In this document: in pieces, positions 55,261 through 64,000 of the stretch
How the letters are laid out: each line of letters starts with the position of its first letter
Position numbering within the stretch: the stretch's first letter is position 1
Source: Flaccisagitta enflata
Taxonomy: Eukaryota; Chaetognatha; Sagittoidea; Aphragmophora
Direction: 5' to 3'
NCBI GenBank assembly: GCA_965153355.1
Contig: OZ231126.1
Coordinates: forward strand, 84,506,001 to 84,570,000
DNA: 64,000 nt
The notes under the pieces: model-generated
What the model saw: only the letters and a program-made list of their open reading frames with translations
Told to the model about the DNA's origin: nothing
Database searches by the model: none
Translations under genes and position numbers: made by a program

Positions 55261-55420
55261 AACAAGGCCAAGTAGGCCAATGAGGTGAGACGTGTGGATA
55301 GTCGAACGAATGCGTTACCCGACCAACAGACCGACCAACAGACCAACCAACAGACCAACCAACCAACTGACCAACCAACGGACACGGCCAGTTATAGAGG
55401 TGCTTTGTCGCACCTAAAAA
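55261..55420 (-). mobile_element. HINE-like element, subfamily D, complete
   Basis: Head TTTTTAGGTGCGACAAAGCA, GTTG/GTCG tract, tail with CCTCATTGGCCTACTTGGCC and TTGTT. A bare GTCG tract at 55590-55635 nearby may be another remnant. Confidence 0.8.
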
Positions 55421-55869
55421 GGGAGAAGGAGATACTAATGGGCTAAAATCGAAATTAGTGGCCAGGTCGAAGAAAACGAAACTAGGAATTCACGGCAGTG
55501 TTGATACCACTAAGTAATGGAAACGGCAGGCGTAGCAATTAACCGGTCAGGAGTGGCCCTATGACACCGATGAAAGCGATCGTGACTGTCCGACCGACCG
55601 ACCGACCGACCGACCGACCGACCGACCGACCGACTGACACAGGAAAAGGTAGAACTAAAAGGGACGTTAACGCACGCGGAACTTATGAGGCAGATGGAAA
55701 ACTGGGAAATTGGAAATTTGGAATTACCGCCCAAGACGAGAAAAGACGAGAGAAAGAAAAGGCAACAAAGTATTGAACAATAAACTGCTCAACATAAAGA
55801 AATTGAATTGATCGAAGTATGAAATGATAAAAAATTGTTGCTTTTTATTCAACATCCGCCATGAATAAA

Positions 55870-56075
55870 AACAAGGTCCCCCAGTCGCGTGTGGGTGGGC
55901 AGGGCAGAGATGAAAAATATCACTTAACCAATTGGGCAGGAGCAGTGAGCTAAAAAGCTCAGAAACGCTGAAAAAGTATACAAGGGACCAACCGGCCGAC
56001 CGACCAACCAACCAACCGATCGACTGGCCGACCGACATAGCAGGGTGTAGAGTCGCGTAGCACGCAACTAAAAAA
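55870..56075 (-). mobile_element. HINE-like element, subfamily B
   Basis: Head AGTTGCGTGCTACGCGACT, GTCG/GTTG tract, tail CCCACACGCGACTGGGGG and ACCTTGTT. The 3' stem is shortened. Confidence 0.75.
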
Positions 56076-56925
56076 TCCAAATGACCAAAAATTGAGGACC
56101 AACGGACAGTCATAAAATATTTGAAAAAAAGCTTCTTTTTTTTCAACAACAGTCTAGATAAGTGGGCCAAAGATACGTGAGCTGAAAACTCCAGACTTTG
56201 AAATCTGTATACCTTTCTCCTTTAAAAAGATAATATCGAACTGAATAAGAAATTGGAAAAAAAGAGAGAAAACCGATCGCATGATAGATCTGGTGTTCAG
56301 TGGTCTGTGTTTAAGATGCATCTTTAATCTTTTTCTTTTTCTGGTTCAGTCCACAAAAAGACCCAAAAACCTTCGAGAAGACCAAAGAAAACTTTGAAAA
56401 ATTAAGTAAGAAAAGTTAAATTTCATTTCATGTTGAGTTCAAATAATTGATTATGTTTCTAACTTTAAAAAAATAAGATGAAAGACATTTATCTGAACCT
56501 GTATCAAACAAGGCGATTTTGGTCAACCCATGCGCCAAGATCGTTTCAAGATCGACTGAACGACTGACTTACGGATACGGACGAACATGAACTCTTGCAG
56601 TCGTGTTTTGTTGAACGAGAAAAATATGAAAACTGTCCACGGGCCCCAATACAAGAAACTTCAGATTTGTAGGTATCATATTTTGACTTATGGTCTTTTG
56701 TCTATTAACCAAATCGTCATCTTTTTCTGCCTACTTTGCCCAACAGTCCAACACTTCAAGACTGCGTTTGAAACGCCCCCTTTTCTAGACGGAAGAAGAA
56801 TGATCTGGGCAATCTAATCTGGGCAATAGCTGCTCAGTGACAATGATTGTTCCAGAGACGAGATACGGTCACTGGATCAGGCTAGAGAGAGAAAAAAATC
56901 AGTGTTATTCACTGGCGCAAAACAA

Positions 56926-57104
56926 AACAAGGCTGGATACACGGCAACCCCAGTCGCTTACGGGTGGGCAGGGACTATATTTAAGGTCACTAGAGCATTT
57001 ATGCAGGAGCAGTGAAGCCAAATAAATAACGTAAAACGTGACAAACCGACTGACCAACGGACGGACAAAGCGGGGTGTAGACTCGAGTAACACGTGGCTA
57101 GAAA
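56926..57104 (-). mobile_element. HINE-like element, subfamily B, eroded
   Basis: Recognisable CCCACCCGTAAGCGACTGGG, GTATCCAGCCTTGTT and a decayed head. Confidence 0.65.
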
Positions 57105-57324
57105 AGAAAAAAAAACAAAGCAATAAAAAAAGATCGCAAGTTGAAGGTGCAGAAGAAAAAAAGACAAAAGGAAAAAAAAAAAGAATAAACAAAATCCGAC
57201 AAAGAGGGAAAAGTTAGTGTCAAATGACAGCTTTTTTTTTAACTAAGTGAGAGACGAAAAAGAAAATTAAGGTAGGTAGGTAATTTCATCGTACATGCGT
57301 TTTCAGAGACGGAAAGGCTTTTTG

Positions 57325-57437
<113 letters not shown>

Positions 57438-57600
57438 AACAAGGCCGTATACACGGCAGCATTAGTCGCGATTGGGCAGGAGCGGAAAACCTCGAAAAAG
57501 AACTTTGTGACGGACGGACGGACGGACCGACTGACCGACCGACGGACGGACCGACGGACCGAAAAGTGGCTTATAGAGTCCCGTGTCCGCGACTAAAAAA
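57438..57600 (-). mobile_element. HINE-like element, subfamily A/B
   Basis: Head AGTCGCGGACACGGGACT, GTCC/GTCG tract, tail AATCGCGACTAATGCTGCC and GGCCTTGTT. Confidence 0.75.
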
Positions 57601-57804
57601 TAGTCCGATATATTTACAAAAACAAATGAAAAGAAAAGAATGGCAAATAGGTCGAACAAAAAGGAATCGAGAGAGAAGACTGCCGCTCAGCGGACGAAAC
57701 TTATTTTAAAAGCCAAAAAAAAAAAAAGAAAAAAAGTGACTGAAACTTGATTTAAAAAAAAGAACACGATGATATCAACGGCAAAGGAAAGTCTTGACTC
57801 GGAT

Positions 57805-57887
<83 letters not shown>
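57805..57887 (+). repeat. (GA)n microsatellite
   Basis: About 40 GA units, between two HINE-like elements. Confidence 0.9.
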
Positions 57888-57891
<4 letters not shown>

Positions 57892-57945
57892 AAAAATGGC
57901 GAAAAAAGACAAAAACAAAAACAAAAATGGACAAAAAGAAAAACA

Positions 57946-58059
57946 AACAAGGCCGGATACACGGCCCAAAACCAGTCGCGGACGGGTGGGCAGGGGCAAG
58001 CGTGACGGACCGACGGACGGACAAAGCCTCTTATAGAGTCGCTTGTCCGCTACAAAAAA
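57946..58059 (-). mobile_element. HINE-like element, subfamily A, short
   Basis: Head GCGGACAAGCGACTCTATAA, brief GTCC tract, partner GTCCGCGACT and GGCCGTGTATCCGGCC tail. Confidence 0.75.
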
Positions 58060-58061
58060 TG

Positions 58062-58117
58062 GAGAGACCGACTGACGGACAAAGCCTTTAATATAGATGC
58101 GAGGACGCATCTAAAAA
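58062..58117 (-). mobile_element. HINE-like head, subfamily C, joined to the previous element
   Basis: AGATGCGTCCTCGCATCT palindrome and a short GTCC/GTCG tract; no tail of its own. Confidence 0.7.
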
Positions 58118-58469
58118 GTTAGAAAGAAAGAAAAGCAATGAAAGAAATGAGAGAAATTCCATTGTTTCCTTGCTAAGAGGTTCTAAAGGGCGTAGGCACC
58201 TGGGCGAAGGGACCTGGGAGCTGTAGGAGCGGTGCGACTTAGTGAGGTGAAGAAGAGGAGGAAGGGGAGGATGAGGAGGAGGAAGATCGAGTCGCTCTGA
58301 AAATAGATCCCAAGTAACAAACCGATCTCAAGGCAATGATAATGAAAACAAAAGTAAATACCATTGTTTTGGTAAGGAAACCGCGTGGGATTCAAGGACA
58401 ATCGTATGCGACAAACATATCGTATTAAATCATATATATGTCATTCAATTGTCAGGCGCACACATGAAT

Positions 58470-58615
58470 AACAAGGCCAAGAAGGTGCGCCGTGTGGATC
58501 GTCAAACGTTTGCGTTACCGAGCAACCAACCAACCGACCGACAAACCGACCGACCAACCGACCAACCGACCAACGGACCCAGCTAGTTAAAGGAGTGCTT
58601 TGGCGCACCTAAAAA
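58470..58615 (-). mobile_element. HINE-like element, subfamily D, complete
   Basis: Head AGGTGCGCCAAAGCACT, GTTG/GTCG tract, partner GGCGCACCT and CTTGGCCTTGTT tail. Confidence 0.8.
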
Positions 58616-59085
58616 CCCGATGGACAGCCCGACCGACATATAGACCGAAAACATGGGAACAAATGTTTTGGGACAAGGAAATGATATTCTGAATCTTGAG
58701 CGACGGAACGAACTCCGAGAATTGCACTTGAAACAAGCTTTTCTCTCCCTCACAATATCTATTCAATACAACCCCCCCCCCCCCCCCTTCGTCACTTAGC
58801 GAAGAAACGTGATTTGTCAATTTATGTCATCCGTCGCGTTTAAACGTTACTTTAACACACATCCGGGCAAGAAGAAAATCTAGACACGTGCGCCACAGCG
58901 GGGAATAGGAGCACAAACCGCTTTTTCCGGCAAAAACTTATTTCCTGCAGTTTGAAAGATATGAAGGTGGTCCATTAAGAGCTTTTGCAGTCTCTTTAAG
59001 AGCTTTTGTGCAGTCACTAGAAGTGCTCTCACACGCCTTATTTCAACGGGTAAAAAGTTAAGCTACACGTGGAAACCTTGACTAA
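58616..59085. other. Non-coding DNA
   Basis: Includes a C16 homopolymer near 58771. No gene or element end recognised. Confidence 0.4.
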
Positions 59086-59089
59086 CGTC

Positions 59090-59199
59090 TTCTTTTTCTT
59101 TTTCTTTTTCTGTCTCTGTCTCTGTCTCTGTCTCTCTCTTTCTTTCTCTGTCTCTGACGTCTTCTTTTTCTGTCTCTGTCTTTCTTTCTTTCTTTCTTC

Positions 59200-59293
<94 letters not shown>
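59090..59293 (+). repeat. (TTTC)n / (CT)n microsatellite
   Basis: TTTC and CTGT steps giving way to pure CT at 59233-59292. Confidence 0.9.
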
Positions 59294-59295
<2 letters not shown>

Positions 59296-59513
59296 CTGTG
59301 TTCGTTAAATCGTTGTTGTTGTTGTTGTCGTTGTTGTGGTTTTTTGTCGTTGTTTTTGTTGTCGGGTTTTTTCGCTGTTGTCATTGACATTGTTGCTCGT
59401 GGAATCATCGGGAAGTTTTTGAGCGCGGTTTGTAGGCATCTATTGAAAGCTAACAAAGTGGCTCCACCGGGTCCCTAATACTCGTCCGTAAATTAGTTTA
59501 CAACAAATCGACA

Positions 59514-59514
<1 letters not shown>

Positions 59515-59603
<89 letters not shown>
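59515..59603 (+). repeat. (CAA)n microsatellite
   Basis: About 29 units. Confidence 0.9.
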
Positions 59604-59785
59604 GTTAAACTCTTCACATGCAGTTCACTTTCAGACATCTATGGGAATTCACATACGGGTTGAATTGTTTACAAAACGACGGGAAAATGAATCATGACGG
59701 TCGAAATTCTCATAAAACCCAAGAGCTAATAGAAAGAAAAAATAATCCTTATGCGATGTATGGGCAGGTCCATCGGGTGAGAAAC

Positions 59786-59923
<138 letters not shown>

Positions 59924-59995
59924 ATATGAGAATTAGAGAATTGGTGGGGGTGCGGGCGACTATTGGCATGTTTGTGGACAAACAATGCTCGATGT

Positions 59996-60790
59996 ACAGT
60001 TGAGCTTTACTAGAGCGCATGTCATGGGACTGGGCCAAATTATGCTTCATAGTAAAGCTCCCTTATTGTCAATATACAAATACCAACAAAAATCTTCTTG
60101 AAGACTACAAACTGCATGCCTGATAGGCGGGCATGCCTTAATAGCGCACCATCCGTCCAAACTACCGCCAGGTGGTTTTTAGTATTACTCTGAATTTTGC
60201 GCTTGTATTTACTCAGGATGGACTTCCTGAACAAGGTTCCAGCTTCAAAGAAATCTTTCTTGTGGCGCTTTTTGAAAAAAATCCAAAATTGATAATTTTT
60301 CATCCTATATTGCACCCAGATTTTAGAGAGTTGTTAAAAAACTTTTAAGATAGCATATTTGAATTCCTGATGAAATTTCCTTTCGTTTGATAGGTCGCAC
60401 TTTATAATTTTCAAAAGAGATCAAATTTTCAATTTTTCAGCCACCGTTACTTTTTTGTAACGGTGGCTTAAAAATTTAAAAAATTGTTTCTTTTCAAAAA
60501 TATACAGTGCGACCTATCAAATGAAAGGAAATTTTATCAGGAATTCAGATATGCTATCTAAAAACATCTTTTAACAAGCCTAAAAATTCTGACTTCAAAA
60601 TAAGAGAAAAAACAATCAATTTTGGATTTTTTTCAAAAGGCGCCACAAGAAAGATTTTTTTGAAGCTGGATTCTTGTTCAGGAGGTCCATATTGAGCGTG
60701 AATAAGCGAAAAATCCAGAGTAATACTGAAAACCAGCTGGCGGTAGTTTGAACGGATGGTGAGCGGGTGCGCTCTAGCGGTGCTCCACTG
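59996..60790. mobile_element. 795-bp TA-flanked inverted-repeat element
   Basis: Ends CAGTTGAGCTTTACTAGAGC and the complement of CAGTGGAGCACCGCTAGAGC, TA on both sides. Arms share GGCGGTAGTTTG..ACGGATGG and the CTTGTGGCGC block; the centre folds on AACGGTGGCT. Its ends relate to those of the 3.8-kb element at 16575. Confidence 0.75.
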
Positions 60791-60857
60791 TATTTGGTTT
60801 AGAGAAGAAGGCCCCGGGAGTAAGATGTTACAAACCGGCCAACGGGCACGTAAAGAC

Positions 60858-60957
60858 AAAACAAAACAAAACAAAACAAAACAAAACAAAACAAAACAAA
60901 ACAAAACAAAACAAAACAAAACAAAACAAAACAAAACAAAACAAAACAAAACAAAAC
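60858..60957 (+). repeat. (AAAAC)n microsatellite, 20 perfect copies
   Basis: A 100-bp uninterrupted pentamer run, in an intron if the exon at 61054 belongs to the RhoGEF gene. Confidence 0.95.
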
Positions 60958-61053
60958 AGTGATAAAACGTAAATAAGATCTTTTTTCCTGATGGTAGTTC
61001 TGTCTATCTGGCGCAATGGACACATTATTGGACGCAATCTGCAGAAATCTTAC

Positions 61054-61503
61054 CGAAGCGAATCTGGAACCGTGTTTTTTCTCATTTGGCGTGGATGTGG
61101 CGATAAAAAGCGGTCTGGCTAGACCGTAGCGTTTGGAGCAAGGAGAAATACTAAGTCGTTGTTGTAATGAAGGGAATAAATAGGAAGTGTTACTGGAAGT
61201 TGGGGATGGCGAAGATGCGGCCGACGACGACGTCGACGATCTCGTGCCGCTTCCGCTACTGGAAGACCCCGTCGACGAATCCGAAGTTCGTCTAGGGTCG
61301 TCTTCGAGATGATTCGGTTCACCCCCGAGCGGTACGTCGACGGAGGAGGCTTCCCCGTTATTGTCAAAGGAATTGCCGCTGGTGTTGGGAGTATTATTGT
61401 TGTTTGTGTAATTATTGTTATTGTTATTGTTCTTTGTTTTGACGTAAAGCGGATTGTCGCCAAAATGCGTGGCGCTGTGCATGAGCCAAGTGAAAGAAGG
61501 CAT
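61054..61503 (-). CDS. Probable 5' exon, possibly of the RhoGEF gene
   Basis: From an ATG at 61503 (MPSFTWLMHSATHF) the frame runs through an Asn-rich stretch, an acidic segment (GGEPNHLEDDPRR), a Ser/Thr-rich region and LFIATSTPNEKKHGSRFAS. It ends in phase 0 at a consensus donor (GTAAGA, 61048-61053). Phase 0 fits all known RhoGEF exons downstream on the same strand, but the link is inferred; the intron would be 7.4 kb. It could equally be the first exon of an independent gene. No domain is recognisable. Confidence 0.4.
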
Positions 61504-61549
61504 GATTGCTGGTGGCGCCTTCAAAGTTCTTTGTAATAAGTGAAACACT

Positions 61550-61915
61550 CGAGTGGTTTTACATATCTCACAAGCTGAGTTGTGAAACGCGGATCATCAA
61601 AGATGGCGGCAAAATCAAGGCGGGAGATGTTTGAGATTGAATAAGACTGGTGCGCAATTGTGATACGCAGAAGAGAGAATCTTTATCAAGGACGTCAAGA
61701 CCAAAGGTTAAGACTAATGAGTCTCTAGAATATCCGATCGACGACGCGTGAAAGAGCGCGCGGTTCTGCGCGTGATCGTGATCAAAGAGTGACAGGTTGA
61801 ATAAAGACGCAGATCTCGACGTCATGAATCTTCGTTTGCCGTTTTTGATTGCCAGTTTCTTTCTTCCGGTCGCCACGTGAAATACGCGTCATCGAGAAAC
61901 GGGGAAACGTTAGCC

Positions 61916-61949
<34 letters not shown>

Positions 61950-64000
61950 CCGAGTGACGTCAATCTGACAACTTTTTGCGCTCCTCTTTTTCGCTACCTT
62001 AATTGATGAATGATTGATTGACAATTGACGCTTTCAACTTGATTTGTCAACAATCGTCCAATGATCAGTCGTTCTCTTCTAGTCTAACGAACCGAGGTGC
62101 AATGAAAACTCGGTGTGTGAATGTGAGGGATGAAATTAAAACCAAGTCCCATGATCAGGTTGAGCAAATGGAAGAGGAGTAAAATTGTGATCTTTGTTTC
62201 ACTTTTCCTCTTTTTTTTTTAAATCCGTAGAACAAACAGGGATAGGCGATTTTTTTCGCTCGTGAAGGGAGGAGTATTTCGGCAGGCTCTTTATCAAAGA
62301 TTAGAACAAGGATTTGATAATCAAGGAAAAAATATCTTCTTTCGTTCTTTCGTTGGATGTAAACCGACGTAAAAAGAAGAGCCGTGGAAATATTTTTGTG
62401 AGCTACAATGGCCAATTTTTTCTTAGGATAAGCGAGAGTCAAGTCGATGTGACCCGATGGAATCAGTCAGTAACCAATGTTTGGAGCCAAGTTATGGAGC
62501 GAGTAATATAGTATGGCATGTGAGAAAAGAAGACTTGCCCTATTAGGCTATTAAAGAGAGTCTTCTGAAGATTCCGATTGGATTGACCTCATCAAATGAG
62601 GCCAATCTATTTTTTTTTTTACTTGAGCAAGAAGGCAAAAAATTCCGGGAACAGAGATGGCCAACGATGGTCACAAATGATAGAGAGAGAGAGGTTTCTA
62701 GACTCGGTATTTGAACTTCGCTCGCGACTAAAAGCCATCACTTTTTTGATGGAACGCCTTCGTTAGTCCATACCGACGAAAAGCAGGAGGAGGGGGAGGA
62801 GGAGGATTATGATCGAGAGGAAGAGGAAGGAGGATTCGTAGTATGAGGAGGAGAAGGAGATGGATGAGAGAGAAAGGGAGCAAAAGAGAGCGTGATAACG
62901 ACAAACGTGATAACAAATGGAAACCAAAAGGTATAATATGAGCGGCGGGCCATAGACGAGAGAGGAGCGTGAGGAGGAAGAGGATGAGCAGGATGAGCAG
63001 GTGGTAAACGATGGAGGAAGAGGCGGAGGAGAAGGAAGAAGAAGAAGACCAACAAGGAGAGTATTGGAGGAGGAAGCATAGTGAGTAAGTAGAAAAAGAG
63101 AGGAAGACGAGGAGGACGGTAACCAAGCAAAGTTGTACGAGGCTATCAGTTGCTCACCATGAGAAAGAGAGATTGGAACAAAATTTACTCTTGAACTTCA
63201 TAACAGGATTAATTTTGAAGGACTTATTCAATAACTTACGGGCAAAAGCCAGCAAATCAAGTAGGGGTTAGGCATTTTGAGAACAATAGCATTTTAGCAT
63301 TGTCTTAGGGCCAAGACCAGACCACAAATAGCGGTATTGTTAGATGACATTTCGTCTTTGTGCTTTTTGAAACGCTTCAATTTTCTGTGAAACATTATCA
63401 ATTCGTCACCGATAGCTAGTTTGATACATAGACGGGGATATGCGCTGAGCTGTAGTAGCGAATTTAGCGACATTGTTTTCGCAGGCTGAGACCACCGAGT
63501 CAAGTAACACAAGTCCAAGAGATGTTCAATATAATAGAAGCGTCCTTGGCGTCTCGAAGGAGTAACACCCTGAGCAGGAAATTTGGCACAAGTCCAATAA
63601 AACAATCAATAATTTCTCAAAAAAGATAAAATCTGTCCAAAATAGGGCTGGAATGCTAAAGTATTGTTATTTTGAATATGTAAGAGCTAAAAAGCAGTAA
63701 TAAAGTTGGAAAATATCATTTCATATGAAGGTCGATTAGGATCTATCTGCTATGGATTCTGCGATACTGTCTTTGATCGAGTGGAAACGATAGATGATGA
63801 CTTGTTGGTCGATTTTGCAGATTTTGGCTTGGATATGGTGCTGCAATGCATCGAGGGACCTAATTTGGTAACCCCCTGCATACACTGCCAACTTCAGACC
63901 ACCCCAGTAGCTCTAAAATGGCCTCAAGTGTGAGTGTTTTCCTTCACCAAATTTTGCCGGTAAAAATCCATCAAAATCTAATGTCGCATTTCTAGTTTGA
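61550..64000. other. Region without a supported gene
   Basis: Contains a short (TG)n at 61919-61946 and a GA/GGA-rich stretch at 62780-63070. Minus-strand 63294-63605 and plus-strand 63706-63933 are open frames with mixed codon use but no recognised family; the latter ends near a GTGAGT and could be an exon. If 61054-61503 is a first exon, its promoter lies near 61.5-62.1 kb; I see no motif. Confidence 0.35.

Noticed and set aside
63294-63605. 103-codon minus-strand frame
   Set aside because: Composition is plausible for protein, but no splice, start context or family could be recognised.

Overview
The window is a repeat-saturated stretch of a metazoan nuclear genome. The genes have GT-AG introns, one codes for an animal RhoGEF of the PLEKHG5 type, there is a BEL/Pao-type gag, and microsatellites of nearly every class are present. 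I cannot name the species. An invertebrate is the best inference, because long pure microsatellites, homopolymeric Q/N tracts and mobile elements outweigh coding DNA. There is no sign of bacterial or plasmid sequence.

Layout. 1-1950 (minus): gag region of a BEL/Pao-like retrotransposon, split over two overlapping frames and cut by the window edge. 3.8-10.2 kb (plus): a spliced gene of an uncharacterised, probably multi-copy animal family, ending at a clear stop and poly-A signal, with a frameshift in an A7 run and a 2.7-kb inverted-repeat element in its first intron. 11.85-14.4 kb (plus): a single-pass membrane protein gene whose glycine-zipper membrane helix is built from three exons, one of them a 21-nt microexon. 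14.6-27.7 kb: two large palindromic repeat blocks with nested transposons, including an element enlarged by about 159 copies of an 11-bp minisatellite. 28-45 kb: dense short mobile elements, a polyglutamine exon (29.9-30.4 kb, plus), an exon beside Asn/Gln-coding repeats (37.4 kb, minus), a tandem array of element heads (39.1-40.0 kb) and a 2.6-kb inverted-repeat element (41.6-44.2 kb). 47.5-53.6 kb (minus): five exons of a PLEKHG5-like RhoGEF with complete DH and PH domains and C-terminus; a further candidate 5' exon lies at 61.05-61.5 kb. The remainder is intron or intergenic DNA.

The dominant theme is a set of about 35 short interspersed elements, here called HINE-like. Read head to tail they have a T-run, a 5' palindrome, a GTCY-type tetranucleotide microsatellite, a short body, a 3' stem-loop and a terminal TTGTT. 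The plan matches helentron-associated elements (the DINE-1/INE-1 type). Several subfamilies (A, B, C, D) differ in the palindrome sequence, and the same difference recurs as a reverse-complement copy near the 3' end, so the two ends co-vary. A fifth type (E) contains an inverted copy of its own head.

A second theme is that CT microsatellites lie on the sense strand directly before 3' splice sites in at least six introns of three genes, where they appear to act as expanded polypyrimidine tracts. Frames, splice motifs, inverted repeats and target duplications were read by eye. Family names come from memory of the families; no database search was possible.
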